Assembly: GCA_003230355.1 (NCBI GenBank) | Contig: QIDD01000044.1 | Coordinates: forward strand, 1-11,063 | DNA: 11,063 nt | Origin: Methanobacteriota archaeon | GTDB lineage: Archaea; Hydrothermarchaeota; Hydrothermarchaeia; Hydrothermarchaeales; SZUA-236 | Reading direction: 5' to 3' | Part shown: piece by piece, positions 1 to 6,406 of the stretch | Position numbering within the stretch: position 1 is the first letter of the stretch | Layout of the letters: each line of letters starts with the position of its first letter | The notes under the pieces: generated by a model | Told to the model about the DNA's origin: nothing | The model's input: only the letters and a program-made list of their open reading frames with translations | Databases searched by the model: none | Translations under genes and position numbers: made by a program

Positions 1-1143
1 CAATCGGCTCAGGCGCAGCAGATTATACATGGCCGCCGAGTTACCCGATGGAACCGCGCCGTCATAAACCTCTTTTTTACGCAGTATCAGTTCCTCACCG
101 TCATCAGGTGTGTGATAGAAGCCACCCTCCTTTTCGTCCCAGAAATGCAGAATCATCCTGTTTGTGAGGCTCACAGCACTGCTCAGATATTTAACATCAA
201 AGGTAGTCTCATAAAGTTCAAGCAGACCCCAGCAGAAAAAGGCGTAGTCCTCGAGAAAACCCTGTATCCCTGCCTCACCGTCCTTGTAACGATGCAGAAG
301 CCTGCCATCATCGGTTCTCATCTCATCGAGCACGAAGTCTGCAGCCTTTTTCGCAGCGTCAATGTAGAGTTCGCGCCCTGCAACCGAGAGAGCCGCAATC
401 ATCAGCCCGTTCCAATCACAGAGGATCTTATCATCCAAACTAGGCCTCACACGCTTAGAGCGCGCCTGAAAAAGGATTTCCCGAATTTCCCTGAGACCTG
501 CTGCCACATCGTCAACAGACAGCCCCATATCTCCTGCAAGCACGTCCAAAGGTTTAGCCAGATAAAGGATGTTTTCGCCTGTGCGCCACCGCGTGGCCTC
601 GTCAATATAGTTACCCTCTATATCGATGTTAAAAGCCCTGGTTGCAAGCTCCATCTTCTCCCGGCCAAGTATTGTGAAAAGCTCGTCAAAGCTCCATAGG
701 TAATATTTACCCTCCACTCCCTCGCTGTCCGCATCCTCAGCCGAGTAAAACCCACCCTCTGAAGAGCGTATATCTCGGAGGACATAGGCTAAAACCTCAT
801 CAGCCGTTTCTCTATATTCCTCTTTTTTTGTGGCTTGATAAGCCGCAGTGTACGCGACTGCAAGCAGCGCCTGATCATAAAGCATCTTCTCAAAATGCGG
901 CACTAGCCATCGCTCATCCGTGCTGTACCTGTGAAAGCCGCCTCCAAGGTGGTCGTATATCCCGCCGAGGCGCATGTTTTCAAGCGTAGTCTCAGCCATT
1001 CGAAGTGCCCAACTGCTCCCGCTTTTTCTATTGTGCCTGAGCAGGAAAAGTATGTTGTGGGGTGTCGGGAACTTGGGCCTGTCTGAAAATCCGCCGTATT
1101 GCTTGTCAAAACGTTCTGAAAGCAGTCTAACTGCCTTTTCAAC
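1..1143 (-). pseudogene. DUF255 protein, C-terminal part in shifted frame, cut by window edge
   Basis: Reading the minus strand from 1143 to the window edge, the frame is open with no stop for about 380 codons and encodes the (alpha/alpha) barrel half of the DUF255 protein. Recognisable segments are KFPTPHNILFLLRH, GGIYDHLGGGFHRYSTD, PHFEKMLYDQALL, FYSAEDADSEG, DDKILCDWNGLMIAAL and GAVPSGNSAAM. It directly continues the thioredoxin-domain fragment: removing one 4-bp unit of the tandem repeat at 1140-1150 joins the two frames as ...[13 protein letters not shown].... An in-frame TTG at 1146 and an ATG at 999 could permit independent translation, but no ribosome site convinces me. About 90-120 residues of the usual C-terminus lie beyond the window. 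Either the gene is a recent pseudogene or the site is a sequence error or slippage site. The long intact frame argues that the lesion is recent. Confidence 0.8.
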
Positions 1144-1684
1144 CAACCAATGCTTCGTCGAGGGCGCCGCCCGGAGCCTGTGTGCCAATGTTTTTCAGCT
1201 GCCTTGTAAGATCCTCCGCAGTTTTAATCGCGCCCTCCCTCTGAGTGGTCCAGAGCTCTTTAACACGCGGTATGAGATCAATCATCCCCACGCGCCCCTG
1301 CCTGCTTTCTTTTGGAAGATATGTGGCTGCGAAAAAGGGTTTTTTATCAGGCGTCATGATGATTGTCAGCGGCCAACCCCCCGCGCCGGTCATGAGCTGT
1401 GCAGCCGTCATATATGCGCTGTCAATGTCAGGGCGCTCCTCCCGATCCACTTTGACCGAGACAAAGGCATCGTTCATCAAGCGCGCTACATCAGTGTCTT
1501 CAAAGCTTTCATGGGCCATTACATGACACCAATGACAGGTGGAGTAGCCGATGGACAAAAAGATTGGCTTGTCCTCCAATCGAGCTTTTTCAAAGGCCGC
1601 GTCGCCCCAGGGATACCAGTCCACAGGGTTGTCTGCGTGCTGCCTTAGATAAGGGCTTTTTTCATCTTTCAGCTTGTTTTTCAT
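1139..1684 (-). CDS. Thioredoxin-domain protein (DUF255/YyaL type), N-terminal fragment before frameshift
   Basis: This is the N-terminal thioredoxin-like half of a DUF255 (YyaL / spermatogenesis-associated protein 20-like) protein. I see the family signature [19 protein letters not shown] at residues 8-26 and a redox-type CHWC motif (C50, C53) in [11 protein letters not shown], followed by [12 protein letters not shown] and GGWPLTI. The frame is open up to 1780, but I place the start at 1684 ([11 protein letters not shown]), because family members begin a few residues before EKSPYL and the longer start would overlap the upstream transporter gene. A GGAG lies just before this ATG. The frame ends at a TGA (1141-1139) after 181 residues, whereas the family usually runs to about 650-700. 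The missing part continues without interruption in another frame (see the entry at 1-1143). The family's physiological role is poorly known. It is probably cotranscribed with the EamA gene, 76 nt upstream. Confidence 0.85.
   Translation of the reverse strand: MKNKLKDEKSPYLRQHADNPVDWYPWGDAAFEKARLEDKPIFLSIGYSTCHWCHVMAHESFEDTDVARLMNDAFVSVKVDREERPDIDSAYMTAAQLMTGAGGWPLTIIMTPDKKPFFAATYLPKESRQGRVGMIDLIPRVKELWTTQREGAIKTAEDLTRQLKNIGTQAPGGALDEALVG
1140..1150. repeat. 4-bp tandem repeat (CAAC, 2.75 copies) at frameshift
   Basis: Plus-strand CAACCAACCAA sits exactly where the DUF255 reading frame breaks. Loss of one unit restores a continuous, family-like protein. This is the classic substrate for slipped-strand mutation. 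Confidence 0.8.
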
Positions 1685-1760
1685 CTGCTCCACTCTGCTC
1701 CCGTAGATTTTTTTATCCCGAAATCCAGCTCCATAGCAGGTAATATGTAAAAGCTCCTTA

Positions 1761-2624
1761 TTAAAATAGGAGTATGGCAACCGATCCTAAAACCATGACC
1801 CCTGCTCCGGCGATTCTCTTCTTGAAATCGTCTTCATTGAAGAGAAAGACGCCGTAGAAAACGCTGAAGAGAACGCTCAGCCGCTTGATTGAGACAACAT
1901 AGGATACTATCTGCATTGTGAAGGCTATGTTTGTGAAAACCGCTGAAAGGGATACTGCGAGTCCTGCGATGAAAAAAGACCTGCCATGTCTGCGAAAACC
2001 GCTGATTATAGGTTCACCCTTCACATAGGCGAGTGTGAGAAACGCGGCTCCAAGGACGAGTGAAAAGGCGGCGGCCGTGAAATAAGGGTCTGAGTTGAGA
2101 ACAGCTACTTTGATGAAATTCGTCTCCACACCCCAGATTATGGCGACGCCAAGCATCATCCGAGTCCCCTGATTTTTAAACAGCACCTTAAAAGGATGGA
2201 GCACGCTTCTGCTGCCCTTGTCAAGGTTTAGGATATATGAGCCTGCAACAACAAGCAAAATACCCATAAGCCCAACTATTGTGGGAGCCTCGCCAAGGAT
2301 ATAAAAAGATGTTACAACTAGAAAGACCGGCGTAAAAGAGAGAATCGGCATTGTAAGCGACATATCATGAGATTCAAGCACCTTGAAATAAAGGATCATC
2401 GCCACTATTTCAAAGCCAGATGAAGCCAGAAAATAAGGGAGAAAATCAGCTCCAATTTCGGGCAGGCCGTGCCAGAGCGAAACCGACATCGTGACCAAGA
2501 ATGAAAAGATTGAAACCCCTGCCGCGAGGAGATAGAAATCAGCGGTCTTCAAATATCGCTTGATAAGCATAAAATATGTTGCGTCAAAGAACGCAGATCC
2601 AAGGGAAAGGATAAACCAGAGCAC
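1761..2624 (-). CDS. EamA/DMT-family membrane transporter
   Basis: A 287-residue protein made almost entirely of hydrophobic segments, consistent with the ten-helix drug/metabolite transporter (EamA) fold. The first helix is [21 protein letters not shown]. An internal duplication is visible as two five-helix halves joined by a basic linker near residues 135-155 ([19 protein letters not shown]). The substrate cannot be read from the sequence. I use a GTG start at 2624, 8 nt after the TAG of the PDCD5 gene, so translation is probably coupled to it. Finding a transporter right behind pdcd5, where many euryarchaea carry rpl39e-rpl31e-eif6, is notable. The family assignment is fairly secure, the start less so. 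Confidence 0.8.
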   Translation of the reverse strand: MLWFILSLGSAFFDATYFMLIKRYLKTADFYLLAAGVSIFSFLVTMSVSLWHGLPEIGADFLPYFLASSGFEIVAMILYFKVLESHDMSLTMPILSFTPVFLVVTSFYILGEAPTIVGLMGILLVVAGSYILNLDKGSRSVLHPFKVLFKNQGTRMMLGVAIIWGVETNFIKVAVLNSDPYFTAAAFSLVLGAAFLTLAYVKGEPIISGFRRHGRSFFIAGLAVSLSAVFTNIAFTMQIVSYVVSIKRLSVLFSVFYGVFLFNEDDFKKRIAGAGVMVLGSVAILLF

Positions 2625-2632
2625 AGCCTACC

Positions 2633-2956
2633 CTAAACCCTTCGAATATTAAAATCCTTCTTCGGCTTGGAAATCTTGGCTAGAAGCGCCTTGAACTGAG
2701 CGTCAGAAATCTTGCCCTGAATCTGACCTGACCTGGCAAGCTGGATAAGAAGCATCTCAACCTGCGAGGCAAACTCAGGCTTCGCCATCTTAATCGTCGC
2801 AAGCCTAGAGCGAGACTCCGGTGTTAGAATCTGAGAAAGAATCTGTTTGATCTGTGCATCTGCCTGTTCAACCTGCTCCTTTTGCACATGCTCAGACTCA
2901 GCCTGTGCCTGCAGCTCAGCAAGCCTCTTCTTCCTCAGTGCATCAAGCTCATCCAT
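2633..2956 (-). CDS. PDCD5/TFAR19-family DNA-binding protein
   Basis: A 107-residue, highly charged helical protein matching the archaeal PDCD5 (TFAR19) family. The N-terminus MDELDALRKKRLAELQ and the long acidic/glutamine-rich helix precede the conserved core ILTPESRSRLATIKMAKPEFASQVE (residues 44-68, about), the segment LLIQLARSGQIQGKISDAQ, and a basic tail KPKKDFNIRRV. Archaeal members are small helical-bundle proteins reported to bind DNA; their exact role is unsettled. A strong GGGAGGTG lies 11 nt before the ATG. The gene follows rps19e by 25 nt, the conserved archaeal pairing, which supports both assignments. Length is normal for the family. Confidence 0.93.
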   Translation of the reverse strand: MDELDALRKKRLAELQAQAESEHVQKEQVEQADAQIKQILSQILTPESRSRLATIKMAKPEFASQVEMLLIQLARSGQIQGKISDAQFKALLAKISKPKKDFNIRRV

Positions 2957-2981
2957 AGGCCGCTAAACACCTCCCAGCGAT

Positions 2982-3419
2982 TTAATACTTCGAAAGCTCA
3001 GGAATACCCTTCTTGACCTCGTGAGCAGACTTATCCATTAGAGACACACCCTTCTGTGTGAGCTCCCTGCCCCTCTTCGTAGTAGCCACAAGCTCAATTG
3101 CCTCAAGCTGAATTAAAGCATCCTGAACAATGGAGCTGCTCCCCTTCCTGCGCTTCTCAGGCCTCATACCACGGTTCTTCTTTGAACCATAAAGCTTGGA
3201 AAGCCTGTTAACACCAATAGGGCCATTATCATAAACCCGTCTGAGAATGGAGGCGCACCGTGTGTACCACCAGTCATCCTGCGTGGGCTGCATCTCCCTG
3301 CTCACTCCGGTCTTAGCATACTTCATGTATTCGGGCGGAGTAATCTGCTTCACCTTCTTGAGCTTGCCTGAAACCTTCATAATAAGCTCTGAACTGGGCA
3401 CGTCGTAAACTGTTGTCAT
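2982..3419 (-). CDS. rps19e: Small ribosomal subunit protein eS19 (S19e)
   Basis: A 145-residue S19e, a protein of the 30S subunit shared by archaea and eukaryotes but absent from bacteria. Characteristic segments are TTVYDVPSSELI at the N-terminus, the aromatic DDWWYTRCASILRRVY, GPIGVNRLSKLYGSKKNRGMRPEKRRKGSSSIVQDALIQLE and LTQKG near the C-terminus. I chose the ATG at 3419 because family members begin M-x-T-V-Y-D-V-P and because GGTG (AAGGTG) lies 8 nt before it. An ATG two codons upstream (3425) is only 3 nt from that GGTG. It lies 18 nt after the stop of the Rpp21 gene and clearly shares its transcript. Confidence 0.96.
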   Translation of the reverse strand: MTTVYDVPSSELIMKVSGKLKKVKQITPPEYMKYAKTGVSREMQPTQDDWWYTRCASILRRVYDNGPIGVNRLSKLYGSKKNRGMRPEKRRKGSSSIVQDALIQLEAIELVATTKRGRELTQKGVSLMDKSAHEVKKGIPELSKY

Positions 3420-3437
3420 AATCATTTCACCTTTAGT

Positions 3438-3797
3438 TTAGCCAGTGTTTACAAGTGGAGCTTTATTAAGTTTACCCCTGCGTTCCCTTGTCACAGGCAC
3501 TCTTCGCACTCCTCCGCAGTCAAGGCATGTGACAACCACCCGCCGGGCATGGGTGCGCACCCGGCAGTTCACACCAGGCACGAGTAAAGCATTGCAATTT
3601 CTGCACACACTGAGCTTATCACCAGGGGTGAGGCGCACATTACAGCGAGAACCAATCCTTCGGGCGAGCACAACATAACGCCTGGCAAGCTCTGGTTCAG
3701 AGGCAAAAACCTCTCTGGCAAGGCCAAACAAAATATCCATACGCTCCCGCGCAAGCTTCTTCGCCCGCCGTTTGTCAATCACCCGCCTCTTCGCCAT
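3438..3797 (-). CDS. rnp4: Ribonuclease P protein component 4 (Rpp21/Rpr2 family)
   Basis: A 119-residue, very basic protein of the Rpp21/Rpr2/Snm1 family, one of the archaeal RNase P proteins that assist the catalytic RNA in 5'-maturation of pre-tRNA. Visible features are a lysine/arginine-rich N-terminal helix region (MAKRRVIDKRRAKKLARERM), the helical ARRYVVLARRIGSRCNVRL, and a zinc ribbon with CRNC (C65, C68) and CLDC (C91, C94) as likely ligands. There is no ribosome-binding motif before the ATG, and a TATA-like box sits about 32 nt upstream, so the message is probably leaderless. It heads the operon with rps19e and pdcd5. An RNase P gene divergent from an intron-bearing tRNA gene is a neat neighbour, but may be coincidental. 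Confidence 0.92.
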   Translation of the reverse strand: MAKRRVIDKRRAKKLARERMDILFGLAREVFASEPELARRYVVLARRIGSRCNVRLTPGDKLSVCRNCNALLVPGVNCRVRTHARRVVVTCLDCGGVRRVPVTRERRGKLNKAPLVNTG

Positions 3798-3821
3798 ATA
3801 AAAACAATTTGAAAGAAGACA

Positions 3822-3834
3822 AAGATAAAAAGCT
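3822..3834 (-). promoter_or_regulatory. TATA box for rnp4-rps19e-pdcd5 operon
   Basis: Minus-strand GCTTTTTATCTTT is centred about 32 nt upstream of the rnp4 ATG at 3797. That spacing places the transcription start a few nucleotides before the ATG, which fits the missing ribosome-binding site. Confidence 0.5.
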
Positions 3835-3866
3835 ATCCCCCACTCTCACAGCCGTATGCAAAAAGG

Positions 3867-3880
3867 GGAAAGTTTAAAAT
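3867..3880 (+). promoter_or_regulatory. BRE/TATA promoter of tRNA-Met
   Basis: The purine-rich GGGAAAG is followed by TTTAAAAT (3873-3880), centred about 41 nt upstream of the tRNA 5' end. Initiation is expected near 3902, leaving a 5' leader of about 15 nt for RNase P. Confidence 0.6.
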
Positions 3881-3916
3881 AGACAAGACAAGTTATAGGA
3901 GCCAAACCAAAAACAC

Positions 3917-4062
3917 GCCGGGGTAACTCAGCCTGGTTAGAGTGCCACGCTCATAGGGTTTATTTTTCCAACCAAAAAAAAAGAGGAGAAATAGAAACAA
4001 AAGAGCACTCAAAATCAACCTGGGAAACGTGGAAGTCGCGGGTTCGGATCCCGTCCCCGGCA
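3917..4062 (+). tRNA. tRNA-Met (CAU), elongator, intron-containing
   Basis: The mature exons are 3917-3955 and 4027-4062. The acceptor stem is GCCGGGG/CCCCGGC (7 bp), followed by U8-A9, D stem ACTC/GAGT with loop AGCCTGGTTA, anticodon stem CCACG/CGTGG, loop C-T-CAT-A-A after splicing, variable AAGTC, T stem GCGGG/CCCGT with loop TTCGGAT, and discriminator A. No CCA is encoded. Anticodon CAU with a G1-C72 pair and a GCCGGGG acceptor fits elongator tRNA-Met. The archaeal initiator normally starts AGC, and tRNA-Ile2 has a different acceptor; I judge Ile2 unlikely but cannot exclude it. The intron follows position 37, the canonical site. All stems pair apart from one G-U in the T stem. Confidence 0.95.
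3956..4026 (+). other. tRNA-Met intron (71 nt) with canonical bulge-helix-bulge
   Basis: The central 4-bp helix is CTCA (3950-3953) with TGGG (4021-4024), including one U-G pair. On one side is the 3-nt bulge TAG (3954-3956), on the other AAA (4025-4027). The inner helix is GGTT (3957-3960) with AACC (4017-4020), and the outer helix is the anticodon stem. Cutting each bulge after its second base gives exactly 3955/3956 and 4026/4027. The intron body is A-rich and I see no ORF or snoRNA boxes in it. Confidence 0.93.
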
Positions 4063-4064
4063 TC

Positions 4065-4083
4065 TTTTTCTTATGCAAGAAAA
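4065..4083 (+). terminator. U-run and stem-loop just 3' of tRNA-Met
   Basis: The run TTTTT (4065-4069) begins 3 nt after the discriminator and opens a perfect 7-bp stem TTTTCTT (4066-4072)/AAGAAAA (4077-4083) with loop ATGC. The same stem follows tRNA-Asn. Archaeal termination needs mainly the U-run, so whether the hairpin has its own role is open. Confidence 0.55.
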
Positions 4084-4087
4084 ATAT

Positions 4088-4132
4088 GCATCAAAAAGAA
4101 CCCAAATTTCGCTATCACGAAATTCTCCAATG
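4088..4132 (+). repeat. tRNA-linked palindromic repeat, copy 1
   Basis: GCATCAAAAAGAACCC (4088-4103) is followed by a perfect 7-bp palindrome AATTTCG/CGAAATT with loop CTATCA, then CTCCAATG (4125-4132). The left 16-mer and right 8-mer are identical in copy 2, while the palindrome between them differs but stays paired. Confidence 0.8.
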
Positions 4133-4147
4133 GAGTGATATTGGTCG

Positions 4148-4162
4148 CTCGACACCGAAAAT
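4148..4162 (+). repeat. 15-bp block shared with tRNA-Asn flank (inverted copy at 7654-7668)
   Basis: CTCGACACCGAAAAT occurs here and, as its exact reverse complement, at 7654-7668. Relative to the neighbouring tRNA both copies have the same orientation, and both lie between two palindromic repeats. Confidence 0.8.
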
Positions 4163-4165
4163 GCC

Positions 4166-4211
4166 GCATCAAAAAGAACCCGAAATTTGCTCGTCGCAAA
4201 TTTCTCCAATG
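4166..4211 (+). repeat. tRNA-linked palindromic repeat, copy 2
   Basis: GCATCAAAAAGAACCC (4166-4181) is followed by a perfect 9-bp palindrome GAAATTTGC/GCAAATTTC with loop TCGTC, then TCCAATG. The copy begins 78 bp after copy 1. Confidence 0.8.
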
Positions 4212-4353
4212 ATTGTTCTATGATAAAACCAATCGAACGTTTCTGTTCGATTGCTGGGAGTAGAACTCACATGTATTAGTATTCACAACTACTAAGGTGT
4301 TTTAGTCGATTTTTCTAATTATAGCATGTTTTTTGAGGGGGCCATGAAAAAGG
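4212..4353. other. Non-coding stretch upstream of the haem-domain gene
   Basis: No coding sequence is supported here. It contains two inverted repeats (8 bp at 4231-4252; TTAGTA/TACTAA at 4276-4281 and 4290-4295) and T-rich DNA. The whole of 4063-4416 between tRNA-Met and the next gene appears non-coding. Confidence 0.6.
4231..4252. repeat. 8-bp inverted repeat, 5' of haem-domain gene
   Basis: AATCGAAC (4231-4238) and GTTCGATT (4245-4252) flank the 6-nt loop GTTTCT. It is about 100 bp upstream of the TATA box of the next gene. It may be the last member of the tRNA-flank hairpin series or a regulator site. Confidence 0.6.
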
Positions 4354-4365
4354 TTTTTATAAAAG
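4353..4365 (+). promoter_or_regulatory. TATA box of haem-domain gene
   Basis: GTTTTTATAAAAG, preceded by purine-rich AAAAAG, would initiate near 4384 and leave a leader of about 33 nt that includes the AAGGTGG ribosome site. A second TATA-like stretch (4390-4396) lies too close to the start codon. Confidence 0.5.
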
Positions 4366-4405
4366 GGAAAAGTATATCATACTAGAACCATATATAATGG
4401 AAACT

Positions 4406-4412
4406 AAGGTGG
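4406..4412 (+). promoter_or_regulatory. Ribosome-binding site deciding a TTG start
   Basis: AAGGTGG ends 4 nt before the TTG at 4417. No in-frame ATG follows until deep in the mature domain, so this site supports TTG as initiator, ahead of a clean signal-anchor segment. Confidence 0.65.
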
Positions 4413-4416
4413 AAGA

Positions 4417-6351
4417 TTGCTCTTTACCGAAAAATCGAGGTTTTTTCATGGATGGGTTGATAAAAAAGCCAGCATTATTCGGCTTTTTATAGTTCTATTT
4501 TTTATTTTTTCCACCATATCCATCGCTGCAGGGGCAGAGGAAAAAAGTACCATTTTAACGGCGGAGAGAATAAGCGAGCCCCTTACTATTGATGGTTACT
4601 CGAATGAATCCGCCTGGGAGAACGCAAAAGTGCTTCATGTTCCGGTTTTTGATGGAAAGGTAGGAAACGTGGATGTGCTCATCAAAGCGTTATATGATGA
4701 CGAAGACATTTACCTATACATCAATTGGCCTGACAAGAGCCAGAGTGACAAGCTTCTTTGGAGTTACAACGGCACCTCCTGGATCCCTCCGAAAAGCAGT
4801 GCCCAGGACATCTTTACCCTCTTCTTCAACATTGCCGACAGTGTGAAAGGTTTTGACATCGCCGGCTGTGCTATTACATGCCACGCAGACAGAATGCATA
4901 CAAACGGGCCTAATGAGAGCGTTGACATGTGGAAGTGGCATGCCGCATATGACAATGCCGCCGGCTACATGAGCGACAAATATCTTGACGACACCTTAAT
5001 TATAGGCGAAAAGATAAAACCGGGTTACTCAAAATTCGAGATTAATAAGACCTGGCAGTCTTCCAAGCTAGATGCAGCGGCCCCAGGTTATGTTCCAGAG
5101 AGGAAGAACACAAAAACAGACAAAGAGGGCAACTACATCGGACCACTTTACTACGAGCCTGATGCCGTGGGCGATGACACCCAATATCTAACGGCAGGGG
5201 AGATAGAGGAAGGCGAAGCAGTGGAGCTTTCAACTCTCGACCAGTTGAACGACGGTAGTGAGATTCCTGTGAACTACACTGTACCAGGTTATATCCAGCA
5301 AAAGCCTTTTGGCAGCGCCGGCGACATAGATGCAAAGGGCGTGTATATAGATGGAGAGTGGCATCTCGAGATTAGGAGAAAACTGGTTACAGAAAACCCA
5401 GATGATATCCAGTTTGACACAGCAAAGACCTACCGCTTTAGTATCGCTGTTAATGACGATTCAAGAGGTTCTGCAAATACTGGAATCGGCCATGGCCACA
5501 GCATAAGCCTCATTGCCAAGACATTGGAATTCGGTGGTAAAGGTTCGGCCGAGATAGTTCAGCTTGCTTTAGTCAGGGACTATGTTGTAAGTGCTAAAGC
5601 TTATGTAAACCAGGGTCAATCGGGACTGGCCTTATCAACGATAAGTGACGCACTTGTTGTGTTCAATCAGATCAGAGACACTGTTGCAGATGCTGACCCT
5701 GAACTATTCATAATCATAAGAAACAGCTTTGTTGACTCCCGGAGAAATCCCACTCTTGAGAATTTGGACAGCCTCATTGAAAACGTGGATCTTGCGGTCC
5801 TGACACTGCAGGGAAAGCGGGAGCCTGCCGAGGCCACTCTTTGGCTGAAGATACTTGTCATATGGGGTAAATTCGGAATCTACGCATTCGTTGCACTTTC
5901 ATTACTCGCCCTCTACCCTATCTACCGTATGCTGAAGATCATAGCAAAACCTCAGTTCCGAAACCTCGGACTTTTTATGTTGATCATCATATCACCGATA
6001 TTATTAGAGGGTGTGGGCAGATTAAGCGCATTATTAAAGATTCCTTTTCTACAAAACTTCAGCTTCACAACATCTGAATCTGTCACCATTTTCTGGGTTG
6101 CCGGAATGTCCATAGCCCTTTTCTTAGGCAGGATAGGCTTCAACGAAATAGATCAACTATTAAAATCCCTTGAACACTCCAAAGAAGAGCTGGAAATACG
6201 CGTAGATGAACGTACCAGTGATTTAAAGCAAAAGGTTAATGAACTTGAAAGATGGCAAAAGCGAACTGTGGGGCGAGAACTGAGGATGGTTGAGCTTAAA
6301 GAAGAAATAAACGAGCTTAAAGAAAAACTCAGTAAATACGAAGGTACTTGA
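4417..6351 (+). CDS. Membrane-anchored haem-binding (EB_dh / cytochrome c-552-like) domain protein with C-terminal coiled coil
   Basis: A 644-residue protein. Residues 20-39 form a signal or anchor helix (IIRLFIVLFFIFSTISIAAG). Residues about 45-390 resemble the ethylbenzene dehydrogenase gamma / DMSO reductase-type haem-binding domain: LTIDG near the start, YDDEDIYLYINWPD, then GCAITCH (C151, C155, H156), MHTNGPNESVDMWKWHA and a late RFSIAVNDD. The C-x3-C-H motif is not the standard CxxCH, but a similar form occurs in this family. A helical spacer precedes three membrane helices (about 475-506, 516-537, 554-573) and a charged coiled coil (576-640) with ELEIRVDERTSDLKQKVNELE and VGRELRMVELKEEI, a sequence style seen at the ends of sensor modules. 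No kinase domain follows. I infer an extracytoplasmic haem/redox domain signalling or anchored across the membrane. No partner genes are adjacent. Confidence 0.75.
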   Translation: MLFTEKSRFFHGWVDKKASIIRLFIVLFFIFSTISIAAGAEEKSTILTAERISEPLTIDGYSNESAWENAKVLHVPVFDGKVGNVDVLIKALYDDEDIYLYINWPDKSQSDKLLWSYNGTSWIPPKSSAQDIFTLFFNIADSVKGFDIAGCAITCHADRMHTNGPNESVDMWKWHAAYDNAAGYMSDKYLDDTLIIGEKIKPGYSKFEINKTWQSSKLDAAAPGYVPERKNTKTDKEGNYIGPLYYEPDAVGDDTQYLTAGEIEEGEAVELSTLDQLNDGSEIPVNYTVPGYIQQKPFGSAGDIDAKGVYIDGEWHLEIRRKLVTENPDDIQFDTAKTYRFSIAVNDDSRGSANTGIGHGHSISLIAKTLEFGGKGSAEIVQLALVRDYVVSAKAYVNQGQSGLALSTISDALVVFNQIRDTVADADPELFIIIRNSFVDSRRNPTLENLDSLIENVDLAVLTLQGKREPAEATLWLKILVIWGKFGIYAFVALSLLALYPIYRMLKIIAKPQFRNLGLFMLIIISPILLEGVGRLSALLKIPFLQNFSFTTSESVTIFWVAGMSIALFLGRIGFNEIDQLLKSLEHSKEELEIRVDERTSDLKQKVNELERWQKRTVGRELRMVELKEEINELKEKLSKYEGT

Positions 6352-6406
6352 CGAATAGGGGCACAACAATTCTGGGGTGAGGGCGCACGGTTTTCAAGAA
6401 TCCATG

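Noticed and set aside
112..699. 195-codon open frame on the plus strand
   Set aside because: It is antisense to the C-terminal part of the DUF255 gene, whose minus-strand translation shows clear family sequence; the plus-strand product has none.
974..1648. 224-codon plus-strand open frame spanning the frameshift
   Set aside because: It is antisense to both DUF255 fragments. Its length reflects the codon bias of the minus-strand gene and it has no recognisable domain.
1139..1780. Longer start (1780) for the DUF255 N-terminal part
   Set aside because: The extra 32 residues are unlike the family and overlap the end of the transporter gene by 20 nt; ATG 1684 gives the usual N-terminus.
4088..4211. 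CRISPR array
   Set aside because: Only two units are adjacent, the repeated parts flank a variable palindrome rather than unique spacers, and no cas genes are present.
3893..4223. Several 60-codon open frames over and beside tRNA-Met
   Set aside because: They run through the tRNA exons, its intron and the palindromic repeats and have low-complexity or incoherent sequence.
4063..4252. Integrated element with tRNA attachment site
   Set aside because: I found no duplicate of the tRNA-Met 3' end downstream and no integrase gene. The shared cassette hints at insertion, but an att site is not supported.
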